Source: Methanolobus sp. ZRKC5 (GTDB lineage Archaea > Halobacteriota > Methanosarcinia > Methanosarcinales > Methanosarcinaceae). From it: 64,000 bases of DNA. Positions 42,001-51,551 of the stretch are shown one piece after another. The notes below the pieces were generated by a model that saw only the letters and a list, made by a program, of their open reading frames with translations, was not told the DNA's origin and did not search any database. Within the stretch, counting starts at the first letter, position 1; every line of letters starts with the position of its first letter. The DNA lies in assembly GCF_038446525.1 (NCBI RefSeq), contig NZ_CP151792.1:124001-188000 (forward strand), read 5' to 3'. The position numbers and the translations under genes were made by a program.

Positions 42001-43440
42001 TCACATGGCATCTTTCGACGCCTTTGTGAAAAAGTCTATAGCTTGTTCAAGCTCTGAATGGTCTTTTGCATAATCTGCTACGTCAATATTCTTAAGATAG
42101 GCTTCACATGCCTGAACAAGAGCCCTGGCACCATCCTGAGTTCCACCCGGATGAGCGTGGACACCGGAGCCCATTGTTGTTATGAAATCAACATTTTCCA
42201 TAACATCGATGAAAGGCTTAAGCCTGACAGGATTGAGACCACCGGAAACAATAGGACAGCATTTCTTCATACCTCTCCAGCTGTCGTCCTCAAGAATAAC
42301 ATGGTGTGCCATATCTTCATTCACAAGACCTATCGCATCCTTGTCAGTCTCAGGTATCTTTGACCAGCTTTGATCAAAGAAGTGACCCATGGAACTCATA
42401 TACTGGATTCCGTGCGCAGCAACAACATCATCTTCAGGTGTTCCTTTCATCTTCCCGACACCTGCAGTACCCGTATGGATTCCTGAAGCACCTGCGAGTC
42501 TGGCAAACTTGGACAGGACGAGTACTGAGAATCCCAGTGGGTTCTCCGGCCTCGTATAAGCTCCGTGGGCTGCCCTGTGGAAATGAATGAACACATCAGG
42601 ATATCTTCGCCTGAGCGTCTGCACAGCCATCCAGCCAGCAGTTATTCCATCAATGAGAAAAGCATAGCTTCCCGGCTCAAATCCTGCCCCTACTATCATT
42701 TCACATCGCTCTATCATAGTGTCAAAATCAGCGGCTGAAACATTGAAAGAGTGTACTTTTTTGTGGCCTGTTTCCTTCACCGCTTTGTCCATGGCCTCTT
42801 TTACATGCTTCACCATCTTATCGTACGGGCAGAAATCCTGGTTTGCCTGTGGTTCGTCATTCTTGACAAAATCCCCGCCACCTGCCCAGAAATCATAACA
42901 GACCTCAGCATACTCTGCTGAAGTGAGTCCCATCTTTGGTTTTACTATGGTTCCAAGGATTGGCCTGTCATAGACGTTCAGGTACTTTCTCATATCATCT
43001 ACAGTGTAGCTTGGCCCGTCATATTGCTCAAGCATTGAAGGAGGGAACCAGACATCGAGAAGTTTTAAAGCTGCTACTTCCTTCATTCCAAGAATATTAC
43101 CCACAATATATGTCAGGATGTTCTGGACATTGCCTTCCCTGTCAAAAAGCCTCCAGGGATAAGCTATCCATATAAGTTCCTTTTCCAGATCAAGCTGATA
43201 TACCAGCGCATTCATCGTCCTGGAAAAAGGAGTCTCTGTAGTAACTTTGAAATTGGTACCTGTGGAAGATTCAGCAGCTACTTCCGCAGCAGCTTGTAAA
43301 ACATTAAATTTACCTCCCGGGACCATGTGAAATACACTCAGCAGATATTCCCCGTTTGTCGGGTTTGCTAATTCCAGATTCACATATGCTTCCTGTTTGG
43401 AATTAAGCGACTTGACCAGATCATCGTGAATTGAACTCAT
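42001..43440 (-). CDS. rbcL: Ribulose-1,5-bisphosphate carboxylase, form II/III large subunit
   Basis: 479 aa from ATG 43440. Catalytic residues are visible: K167 in GTIVKPKMG, the carbamylated K193 in GGGDFVKNDEPQ, H288 in IHFHRA, and K330 in GTAGVGKMKG on loop 6. Compared with ordinary form III enzymes it carries an extra segment of about 30 residues near 347-380 (YMSSMGHFFDQSW...GLVNEDM), at the position of the assembly domain of the Methanococcoides burtonii II/III enzyme, which it resembles throughout. In methanogens it works in AMP/nucleoside salvage, converting ribulose-1,5-bisphosphate and CO2 to two 3-phosphoglycerates. Neither AMP phosphorylase nor ribose-1,5-bisphosphate isomerase is nearby. 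Upstream TTG 43461 is unlikely. Confidence 0.96.
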   Translation of the reverse strand: MSSIHDDLVKSLNSKQEAYVNLELANPTNGEYLLSVFHMVPGGKFNVLQAAAEVAAESSTGTNFKVTTETPFSRTMNALVYQLDLEKELIWIAYPWRLFDREGNVQNILTYIVGNILGMKEVAALKLLDVWFPPSMLEQYDGPSYTVDDMRKYLNVYDRPILGTIVKPKMGLTSAEYAEVCYDFWAGGGDFVKNDEPQANQDFCPYDKMVKHVKEAMDKAVKETGHKKVHSFNVSAADFDTMIERCEMIVGAGFEPGSYAFLIDGITAGWMAVQTLRRRYPDVFIHFHRAAHGAYTRPENPLGFSVLVLSKFARLAGASGIHTGTAGVGKMKGTPEDDVVAAHGIQYMSSMGHFFDQSWSKIPETDKDAIGLVNEDMAHHVILEDDSWRGMKKCCPIVSGGLNPVRLKPFIDVMENVDFITTMGSGVHAHPGGTQDGARALVQACEAYLKNIDVADYAKDHSELEQAIDFFTKASKDAM

Positions 43441-43815
43441 GTAATAAAAAACAGTCTGCAATCTATTTTAGTTTTTGGCAGAAAAGGAACATTTTGAAGT
43501 CGTAAAAGTCTTCAGAATGCAACTCGGATTGTAATGAATTTGAAAAAATTGTTTATTTGGTCTGTGAACTTCGTAATTAATTCGACATACCAAACTAAAA
43601 AAAACCAAAAATATCAGCTATCTTTATTTCTCGTTCAATCTTCTGCTGGAGAAATGTTTTCATTTGATTCACCAGGTCCAATATCACCTGTACCTGGTTG
43701 AGTATTATCTGCACTATGGTCGCTGCAGTTTTCATCACCCATTGCATTTGCCATGATATTACCGGATAATGTAATAACAGCTAGCATAATAACCAATACG
43801 ATTGTAATTATTTTT

Positions 43816-45437
43816 GTAACTATTCAGCCTAGCTCACTTCCACCAAGCTGATTTCTTCATCCACGATCAATTCTGCAACTTTGGAACAAATGAATTGCCA
43901 TAAAATATTGCACTAATTGCATCGATAACAGATTCAGAATTCTTATTAACAGTAGACACGTATCCTCTTATACGGCAGAAATTTTTTGCACCCTGTTCAC
44001 TGCGGAAAGTACCTGATATCTTCTGCTGTACTTTCGTCATTCTGATCTCTCTTTCAGCCTGATTGTTATCAAACGGAACGTTTTGGTCGTACATAAATCG
44101 CAAGATATCCTCTTTATGGCCAATAAACCTATCCAGCAAATTCTTTACCGTGGTCTGCTTCTTACGTCCTCGTTTTTTAGACCGCACATTTGATTCCGGA
44201 TCAGGAGGATTTTCATTCACTCCTAAACAAGTTATGTGATCATAATCCTCACTGAACCTTTGAATTAGCTCAGTATCTAAAAGATCATTATCAACATGAT
44301 GTTTAATGCATATCAAGAGATCACTCATTATCTTTGTCCACTGTTGATCACTGTTTTCGGAAGCTCCAGTTAACTCTCGTAATAAATGTGCATTACATAA
44401 TGAATGTTGACATTCATATTTGTTGTACGGTTTCCAAAAATCATGTGTTGCAACACCAGTGTAACCTGGTAATATGCCCATAGCATCCATTGCTTCTGAG
44501 CCCCTTTTGCGATGTGCAAAATAATAGGTCAGTTTGTCTGTACCTGCCACATGAAGCCAATTACGAACTGCATTTATTCTCATTCCTGTTTCATCCAGAT
44601 TGATGACAGGAGATTCTTTCAGGAGATGTTTCACTGTATTTTCAAAAGCTCCAAGCTTCTCAAAACAACTACGTTCCGTGTTCACCAAAGTAGCAGGACT
44701 TATCTTGCATCCCAAAATATCAGAGAACAACTTGGTAACACGCTGATAAGGAAGTAATTGGTAAGTGTGCAAATAAACTGCAAATGACTTAACTCGATGA
44801 CCGTATTGAGTCGGCTGAGTTACACCATCTGGAAAAAGAGCTTTGTTTACATGAGAACATTTGGGACATGTTTTAATCTCGCAACGATGTTCAATGCAAT
44901 TGATAGTTATAGGAGGAATGTCAAAGACCTGTCTTCTTTCATAGTCAGAGGGAACAGAAGCTAACGATCTCCCACAATTGACGCATTGATTAACAGGATG
45001 AACAATAACTTCATCCGGATCATCATTTATTCTTAATGTAGTACCAGGATGACCGTTTTGACCACCTACATGCTTATTGGTCTTTTTTCTTTGACTTTTA
45101 ACGGTTGGTTTATTCCGTGCATAAGAATCAGTAGAAGGTGGTTTGCTACTGTTGCGACTATTCTTTTCAAGCATTTCTTCCAAATGCCTGACACGCTCTT
45201 CAAGTTGTGCAATTTGGAGAGATTGATGTTCAATTATCCCAAGTAATCGAGTTACAAGTTCTACTACTGCTTCTGGACCAGCTTCATAAACTGCAAGTAT
45301 TTCTTCGCGGTCTATACAAATCCCCTCAGATTGATAGACGTTTTTTATGATATTTTACTGAATATTTTTTAACACATAGAATGAAGCCATAGTATATTGT
45401 TTTTTGCATCATTAAAACAGTCAGGCTGAATAGTTAC
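43816..45437 (-). mobile_element. IS66-family insertion sequence, copy B
   Basis: About 1622 bp, nearly identical to copy A, with the same 15-bp ends and an 8-bp duplication ttattttt on both sides (43808-43815 and 45438-45445). It is inserted four codons into a small secreted-protein gene. This copy, with its intact duplication, is the likely source of transposase for the MITEs in this window. Confidence 0.95.
43867..45183 (-). CDS. IS66-family transposase (TnpC type), copy B
   Basis: Same as copy A except V for L in PTVKSQ, E for D in EREIRM and E for K in RSEQG. All catalytic and zinc-binding motifs are present. The open frame likewise continues upstream without ATG, GTG or TTG to an ATA at 45315 behind GAGGGG, giving about 482 aa and the usual DREEILAVYEAGPEA start. 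Confidence 0.93.
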   Translation of the reverse strand: MEEMLEKNSRNSSKPPSTDSYARNKPTVKSQRKKTNKHVGGQNGHPGTTLRINDDPDEVIVHPVNQCVNCGRSLASVPSDYERRQVFDIPPITINCIEHRCEIKTCPKCSHVNKALFPDGVTQPTQYGHRVKSFAVYLHTYQLLPYQRVTKLFSDILGCKISPATLVNTERSCFEKLGAFENTVKHLLKESPVINLDETGMRINAVRNWLHVAGTDKLTYYFAHRKRGSEAMDAMGILPGYTGVATHDFWKPYNKYECQHSLCNAHLLRELTGASENSDQQWTKIMSDLLICIKHHVDNDLLDTELIQRFSEDYDHITCLGVNENPPDPESNVRSKKRGRKKQTTVKNLLDRFIGHKEDILRFMYDQNVPFDNNQAEREIRMTKVQQKISGTFRSEQGAKNFCRIRGYVSTVNKNSESVIDAISAIFYGNSFVPKLQN

Positions 45438-45553
45438 TTATTTTTTTCATATAAAGCCTCCACGTGGGTAATTTATAATGGTGCTATTATAATATATCGA
45501 ATAAAAATTTTATCTCACAAAACAATTTAATCAGGGAAAGACTATTTCTTTTT

Positions 45554-48244
45554 ATGGATGGGGATGTTAGCTGGTATCGCGCCACTGGAGATGAAACTTT
45601 CAGTCTTCTGGAAACAAATAAAGAAGGACTCAGCAATGATGAAGCTTCATTACGTCTGTCAAAACATGGGTACAATGAAGTTGAAACAAAGAGAAGGCAC
45701 GGACCTGTCTATCAATTCTTAAAACAGTTTGCTAATCCTCTTATTTATGTACTGATCGCGGCAGCCATAATAACCTTTATCCTGGATGAATATGCAGATT
45801 CTATTGTGATAACAGGCGTCATTTTTGCAAATGCCATCATCGGTTTTATTCAGGAAAGTAAAGCAGAACACGCTCTTGAATCACTGGCAAAAATGATGCA
45901 ATCCGAAGCCATTGTGATAAGAGAAGGGTTGCGCAAGTTAATTCCCAGCAGGGAACTGGTCGTCGGTGACGTGGTACTTCTTGAAGCTGGCTCCAGAGTA
46001 CCTGCAGACTTGCGATTGTTCCAGACCAAAAACCTTCGCATAGACGAATCAGCCCTTACCGGTGAATCTCTGGCTGCTGAAAAGAACACCACACATATTG
46101 CAGGTGAGGATATAGCCCTTGGTGACCAGAAGAATATGGCATTCTCTGCCACACTAATCACACAAGGTGTTGGTATGGGAGTAGTTGTGTCAATTGGTTC
46201 AAGGACCGAGATCGGAAAAATATCAGAACTCATAAGGGAATCCGAGACCATCTCCACCCCCCTCACACGTACCGTTAACCGCCTTGGAAAAAAACTCTTC
46301 ATAGTGATTATTTTTGTTTCTATTTTTACATACATTATAGGCAGATTGCAGGGTTTTGAGAACCTGGAAATATTCCTGGCTACTGTAAGCATGGCTGTCG
46401 CAGCCATACCAGAAGGACTTCCAGCCCTGATCACTATCTCCCTTGCGATAGGTGTCAAATCAATGGCTTCCAAGAATTCCATCATAAGGAATCTGCCTTC
46501 TGTAGAGACACTTGGTTCGGCAACGGTCATCTGTTCCGATAAAACAGGAACGCTTACAATGAATCAGATGACTGTGACATCAATCTACACTATGGAAGCT
46601 CTGTTTGATGTCACCGGAGATGGGTATTCCATTGAAGGCGAGTTCTTCCAGAACAACAGGCAAATTGATGCTCTGAAATACCAATCTCTTCTGGAAACTC
46701 TTAAAGCAGGAGCTTTGTGTAATGATGCTTATATCAAGGATGAAGGCAGCATTCAGGGTGACCCCACAGAAGGTGCTTTGCTCGTATCAGCAATGAAAGT
46801 ATCCGGCTTTCATCTTCCCAGATTGGATTCTCTGCCTTTTGAGTCTGAAAAAATGTTCATGGCCACTCTACACGAGCAAGACGGGGGTTCAAATGTTGTA
46901 TATGTAAAAGGCTCTCCTGAGAAAATAATCAACATGTGCCATTCACAGTATGATGGAGAGAAGGAAACTGAGATCCAGTCAGGAAAGATACTTGAAGCAG
47001 CTTCCTCAATGGCATCAAGTGGTTTGCGTGTTATCGCAATGGCATACAAGCACGTAGATAAGAATAAAAAAGAGCTGTTTGTGGAAGATGTCAACACTCT
47101 TACATTCCTTGGGTTACAGGGAATGATGGATCCTCCCAGAGACGAAGTAAAGGAGGCCATACAAAAGTGTAACAATGCCGGTATCAGGGTAGTTATGATA
47201 ACTGGAGATCATGTACTTACAGCCAATAGCATTGCCGGACAGCTCGGTATCACAACTAAAGGGGCACTATCTGGTTCTGACCTGGACAGCATGTCCGATG
47301 AACATCTGTTGGAAAATCTAAAAGATATATCAGTTTTTGCACGCACATCCCCGGAGAACAAATCCCGTATTGTACGCCTGCTACAAGAGCAGGGGAATAT
47401 AGTTGCAGTAACGGGGGATGGTATCAATGACGCACCGGCACTTAAAAGAGCTGATATCGGTATCGCGATGGGCAGGTCAGGTACGGAAGTTGCCAAGGAA
47501 GCCTCCGATATGGTACTTGCAGATGATAACTTTGCATCCATCGTGAACGCCATCGAGGAAGGAAGGGATGTCTATGATAAGATACAGAAGGTCATTCTCT
47601 GGACACTACCCACCAATGCAGCAGAGGGTCTTGCTATCATGGCAGCAGTTTTGCTCGGGATCACAAATCCTCCACTTTTGCCAATTCATATACTGTGGAT
47701 CAATACTGTTACAGCCATAGGACTGGGTGTTCCTATTGTATTTGAGCCAAAAGAAGAAAACCTACTGAAAAGGCAACCTCGTTCCCCGGATGAACCTATC
47801 TTACTTCCAATTATAAAGCGCAGGATAGTGACCGTAGCACTTTTGATGGTGACGGCAAGTTTTCTGTTATTCTTCTTTGAAATGGATGGTCAAAATATAA
47901 ATACATCAAAAGGACAGACCATAGTATTGAATACCATTGTTCTCTTCGAGGTATTTTATCTCTTCAGCTCGAAGTCCATCTATGAGAATGTCATTGGGCG
48001 TCTGTTCTCAAACAGGGTAATGTTAGGTGGAGTGTCACTGGTTATCCTTTTGCAACTTTTCATCACCTATAGTCCTTTGATGAATAATGTACTGCGTACT
48101 GCTCCTCTGGAAATTGCTGACTGGATGAACATAGTACTGGTATCAAGTACTGTATTCTTTGTAATAGAAGCAGAAAAGTTGGTGTATAGAAAACGTCAGA
48201 AAATAAGAGGAGCGTCATTTAATGCAATTTCGAAGTTAAGCTAG
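45554..48244 (+). CDS. Cation-transporting P-type ATPase (P2-type, Ca2+-ATPase-like)
   Basis: 896 aa. Domain order: cation-ATPase N-terminal domain (ATGDETFSLLETNKEGLS), TM1-2, actuator domain with TGES, TM3-4 with AAIPEGLPALIT, the phosphorylation site DKTGTLT near D328, the nucleotide-binding KGSPE segment, the hinge TGDGINDAPALKRADIGIAMG, and TM5-10 including LPTNAAEGLAIM and LWINTVTAIGLGVP. The PEGLP of TM4 is that of SERCA/PMCA-type pumps, but the TM5/TM6 ligands differ (N and T-rich), so the ion is uncertain. It sits in the cytoplasmic membrane. It begins 103 bp from the gene interrupted by IS66, divergently. Confidence 0.93.
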   Translation: MDGDVSWYRATGDETFSLLETNKEGLSNDEASLRLSKHGYNEVETKRRHGPVYQFLKQFANPLIYVLIAAAIITFILDEYADSIVITGVIFANAIIGFIQESKAEHALESLAKMMQSEAIVIREGLRKLIPSRELVVGDVVLLEAGSRVPADLRLFQTKNLRIDESALTGESLAAEKNTTHIAGEDIALGDQKNMAFSATLITQGVGMGVVVSIGSRTEIGKISELIRESETISTPLTRTVNRLGKKLFIVIIFVSIFTYIIGRLQGFENLEIFLATVSMAVAAIPEGLPALITISLAIGVKSMASKNSIIRNLPSVETLGSATVICSDKTGTLTMNQMTVTSIYTMEALFDVTGDGYSIEGEFFQNNRQIDALKYQSLLETLKAGALCNDAYIKDEGSIQGDPTEGALLVSAMKVSGFHLPRLDSLPFESEKMFMATLHEQDGGSNVVYVKGSPEKIINMCHSQYDGEKETEIQSGKILEAASSMASSGLRVIAMAYKHVDKNKKELFVEDVNTLTFLGLQGMMDPPRDEVKEAIQKCNNAGIRVVMITGDHVLTANSIAGQLGITTKGALSGSDLDSMSDEHLLENLKDISVFARTSPENKSRIVRLLQEQGNIVAVTGDGINDAPALKRADIGIAMGRSGTEVAKEASDMVLADDNFASIVNAIEEGRDVYDKIQKVILWTLPTNAAEGLAIMAAVLLGITNPPLLPIHILWINTVTAIGLGVPIVFEPKEENLLKRQPRSPDEPILLPIIKRRIVTVALLMVTASFLLFFFEMDGQNINTSKGQTIVLNTIVLFEVFYLFSSKSIYENVIGRLFSNRVMLGGVSLVILLQLFITYSPLMNNVLRTAPLEIADWMNIVLVSSTVFFVIEAEKLVYRKRQKIRGASFNAISKLS

Positions 48245-48321
48245 TACATTATACCAGGTGAGTTCACTGCTTCAATGTCTGTTCAAGTGACATATCTTGT
48301 TGAATAAGATTACTGGATATT

Positions 48322-48675
48322 TTAATAAAGACCCAGAACAATAAGGGTAATCGTAATTCCAAAGAGGATGAATTGGGGAACAGATGTCCTGATCATCCCT
48401 ATTTGTTTTTCTTTTGTGCAGATGATTAGAAAAGCAAACAGATTACCTATAATCAATGAAAGAATGAAAAGTGGAAGCTGGAAATTGAAATAAAAAGCAG
48501 AATAAATGAGTCCTAAACCCTGGAACAACAATACAATTGACATCTGATGATATGGAACATAACCTGCTATGTAGCGTTTTTCTTTACTTGTAAAATAATT
48601 CCTTTCTCCAAAAACTATATGAAGAAGGCTTAATCCTATCAGAAGCAAGCCGGATGTTACCAGGTAAAAATTCAT
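48322..48675 (-). CDS. Small four-helix membrane protein, unknown
   Basis: 117 aa with four hydrophobic helices (VTSGLLLIGLSLLHIVFGE; MSIVLLFQGLGLIYSAFYF; LFILSLIIGNLFAFLIICT; FILFGITITLIVLGLY). It faces the ATPase gene tail to tail. No family is recognised. Confidence 0.65.
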   Translation of the reverse strand: MNFYLVTSGLLLIGLSLLHIVFGERNYFTSKEKRYIAGYVPYHQMSIVLLFQGLGLIYSAFYFNFQLPLFILSLIIGNLFAFLIICTKEKQIGMIRTSVPQFILFGITITLIVLGLY

Positions 48676-48838
48676 ATTCTGAAATCCTTTGAATAACTAC
48701 ATTTAATATTGCATTTCTTTTTATGTCTAGTTTATGATAGTTGATGCTTATTCACCCTTTTAAATTTATAATAACTTGATTTTTAAATGTTAAATAATAT
48801 AATACTGAGTCATAGGCGCTAACTTTATATGTAATTCA

Positions 48839-48859
48839 GCACCTAAATTTTTTAGGTGC
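48839..48859 (+). promoter_or_regulatory. Perfect hairpin that contains the kinase ribosome binding site
   Basis: GCACCTAAA-ttt-TTTAGGTGC. The AGGTG in the 3' arm is the only Shine-Dalgarno-like sequence before the kinase gene and sits 5 nt before an in-frame ATA at 48864. If transcribed, the hairpin would hide it. It could alternatively be a protein-binding palindrome. Confidence 0.5.
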
Positions 48860-48905
48860 GAACATAAAAAAAGTATTATTACTTTTTGAGAAAGAATCCG
48901 GTAAT

Positions 48906-51143
48906 TTGGAGCTTTCACAAAGAATTAAATCAAATGATTATTCGGTTTATGAAAAATCATTGAGTTCTGATAATTTGGATACTTTCGTTCAAAATGAAAA
49001 AATTGATGTTATTCTACTTCATTTTGGAACAAAATCGATTTGTGCTAATGTAGATTACAAGAGTCTTCAGAAAATCGGAAACATTCCAATTATTCTTATT
49101 GCTTCATCCTTCAGTGATTCGCAATCCAGGTGCTTCGAAGAAATCTCATTTTCTAATTGCCTGATAGAACCGTTCTCTGATGAACAACTGCGTGCTTGTA
49201 TTGAATTGAATTACCGAAAACAAGCAAATTATTATGTACAGAACATGCCAGATATCGACCTTGAAACCGTAGAATACGTACAACGCTATAGTACAATTAC
49301 TGAGATGTCGGTAGATGGTTTCTTACATATTGATATGGAAGGCAAGATCCTCGAAATAAATGGCAAGTATTGCAAAATGATAGGGTACACATACGTAGAA
49401 TTGCTTGACATGAGCATACATGACCTGGAAACAGATATGAATCAGAACCAGATAATATACCATATCGACAGAACGAAAAAGGTCGGCAAAGACTTTTTTG
49501 AAACTCATCACCGTATGAAAAATGGGAAAGTATTGTACATTGAAGTAAGCACTATCTATTTTGGGTATTCTACTCCCAGTATATTTTGTTTTCTGAGAGA
49601 CATAAGTGAACGTAAAAAACTGGAACAGGCACTTCAGGAAAGTGAGAGAAGCAAGTCAGTTCTTCTTTCGAATATGCCCGGAATGGCATATCGTTGTGAT
49701 TACGACCGGGACTGGACAATGCGGTTTATATCCGAAGGTTGTTATGAATTAACTGGATATAAACCTGAAGATCTTCTCGGAAATAGAACTATTACTTTTA
49801 ATGATCTGATCGAACCTGAATACAGGGATTACCTGTGGGACAAATGGGAAAGAACCCTTTCCAAAAGAGAAACTTTCCAGGATGAATATATTTTAACTAC
49901 TTCTTCAGGCAAACTCAAATGGGTGTGGGAACAGGGTAAAGGAATCTATGATTACGAAGAAAATGTGATTGCTCTTGAAGGTTTCATTACCGACATAACC
50001 CACCGTAAAATGATTGAAGAAAAGCTCAAGGAGAGCGAAGCACGTTTCCGTTTTCTTGTTGAAAATGCACCTGAAGCTATCTTTGTTCAAACAGATTGGA
50101 AGTTTACATACCTTAATCCTGCAGCATTAAAAATATTAGGTGCAGAGTCTGAGAAACAATTGATTGGCAGTCCTGTTATAGACCGTTTCCATTTTGATTC
50201 TCATGCTACTGTCAAAGAACGGATACATTGTCTGAATGCTGAAAAGAAGAATGTTCCAACAATAGAAGAAACATGTCTTCGTCTGGATGGCAGTTCTTTC
50301 ATTGCAGAGGTATCTGCTGTTCCAGTTACTTATGGTGGTTCTGCAGGAGCTCTTGTGTTCTTCCGAGACATAACTGAGAGAAAACAAGCCGAAGAAGCTA
50401 TTCTTAAAGCTAAAATGATAGCTGATAATGCCAATCGCAGCAAGAGTGAATTTCTGGCAAATACAAGTCATGAACTTAAAACTCCTTTAAGTTCTATTAT
50501 CGGGTATTCAGATGTTCTATTAGATGGAATGCTGGGAGATCTTAATGAAAGACAAATAAAATATATCAACATCATATATCAGAATGGGCATTTACTTCTG
50601 AATCTGATAAATAATATACTTGATATTTCTCAGATCGAGTTTGGTGAAATGGAACTAAACTATGAAAAAATTGATTTGACGGATGTTGTAAATGGCGTTC
50701 ATTCAATGATGTCCATATTATCCGGCAAGAAAAACATAACAATTAATGTAGATATAGTTCTGAAACAAACTGAAATAATGGCTGATAGTATAAAGGTCAA
50801 AGAAATCCTTTATAATCTTGTAGACAACGCGCTGAAATTCACCCCAAACGGTGGAACAGTAACAATCAATGCCCTGCAAATAGATAGACACTATATACAG
50901 GTGTCAGTTAGTGATACAGGTATTGGGATGCCAAAACAACATATGAACAGAATATTCGACCCATTCTATCAGGTTGACAGCTCAAGCACACGCAAATACA
51001 AAGGAACTGGATTGGGCTTGGCAATAATCAAGAAATTTGTCAAAATGCATGGCGGCAATATCTGGGTTAAAAGTGAAGTTGGTAAAGGAAGTACTTTCTT
51101 CTTTACGATTCCGATATCTAAGGACTTTACTGAAGAAATGTGA
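48906..51143 (+). CDS. Sensor histidine kinase: receiver-like N terminus, three PAS domains
   Basis: 745 aa from TTG 48906, but the frame is open upstream and encodes KKVLLLFEKESGN, a good first strand of a receiver-like domain. An ATA at 48864, 5 nt after AGGTG, is the likely true start. The N-terminal part (to about 125) has DVILLHFGT where a receiver would have its phosphorylated Asp, so it is probably a degenerate receiver. PAS domains follow at about 130-240, 250-370 and 375-495 (each ending in DI(S/T)ERK- or DITHRK-like), then HisKA (TSHELKTPLSSIIGYSD, His near 521) and HATPase_c (VKEILYNLVDNALKF, DTGIGM, GTGLGLAIIKKF). Soluble cytoplasmic kinase with no adjacent response regulator. Confidence 0.92.
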   Translation: MELSQRIKSNDYSVYEKSLSSDNLDTFVQNEKIDVILLHFGTKSICANVDYKSLQKIGNIPIILIASSFSDSQSRCFEEISFSNCLIEPFSDEQLRACIELNYRKQANYYVQNMPDIDLETVEYVQRYSTITEMSVDGFLHIDMEGKILEINGKYCKMIGYTYVELLDMSIHDLETDMNQNQIIYHIDRTKKVGKDFFETHHRMKNGKVLYIEVSTIYFGYSTPSIFCFLRDISERKKLEQALQESERSKSVLLSNMPGMAYRCDYDRDWTMRFISEGCYELTGYKPEDLLGNRTITFNDLIEPEYRDYLWDKWERTLSKRETFQDEYILTTSSGKLKWVWEQGKGIYDYEENVIALEGFITDITHRKMIEEKLKESEARFRFLVENAPEAIFVQTDWKFTYLNPAALKILGAESEKQLIGSPVIDRFHFDSHATVKERIHCLNAEKKNVPTIEETCLRLDGSSFIAEVSAVPVTYGGSAGALVFFRDITERKQAEEAILKAKMIADNANRSKSEFLANTSHELKTPLSSIIGYSDVLLDGMLGDLNERQIKYINIIYQNGHLLLNLINNILDISQIEFGEMELNYEKIDLTDVVNGVHSMMSILSGKKNITINVDIVLKQTEIMADSIKVKEILYNLVDNALKFTPNGGTVTINALQIDRHYIQVSVSDTGIGMPKQHMNRIFDPFYQVDSSSTRKYKGTGLGLAIIKKFVKMHGGNIWVKSEVGKGSTFFFTIPISKDFTEEM

Positions 51144-51551
51144 GTTTCTTATTAGTTTTATTTCTACATTAATCCAGATTCTTAATTTATTATGAATCTA
51201 TTGATTGGCATAAAATTAAATATTCATATTGATTAGAGTTATTGACACGGCATTTCTATATAGATTTTCCATACTCATTTTAGATAAATAACCATTAATT
51301 ATGCTTTAAAATAGAAATTACTTCATTTTAAGCAATTAAATAGATTATAGGGCAGTTATTGTCAGATTTTTTTATTATAAACATATAATTACTTATTAAT
51401 AACTATGAAAAATCAATTTTAAATACTTAATTAGTTATTAACAGTCCATTATCAAGTATTTATTTGAATAAGCTAGTATGGTATGATTTTATGGGTTAAT
51501 TTAACTTACTAGCTCCTAATAGTACTTGTTTAATCATAAAAAGGAGTCGAT
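51144..51551. other. AT-rich intergenic region without recognisable genes
   Basis: About 400 bp of very AT-rich DNA between the PAS kinase and the decarboxylase. It contains scattered TATA-like strings and the ribosome binding site AAAAGGAG at 51538-51545 of the following gene. No frame, repeat or hairpin stands out. Confidence 0.6.

Larger units (their letters stand above)
43635..45450 (-). pseudogene. Small secreted protein gene interrupted by IS66 copy B
   Basis: The promoter side (45438-45450) keeps a GGAGG ribosome binding site, ATG 45450 and codons for MKKI. The rest (43635-43807) continues ITIVLVIMLAVITLSGNIMANA, then GDENCSDHSADNTQPGTGDIG and ends SPAED. Removing IS66 copy B and one ttattttt duplication restores a 61-aa secreted, acidic peptide exactly in frame. 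Its role is unknown. Confidence 0.82.

Noticed and set aside
45850-46530. 226-codon frame antisense to the P-type ATPase
   Set aside because: Shadow frame with biased composition; the opposite strand has all ATPase motifs.
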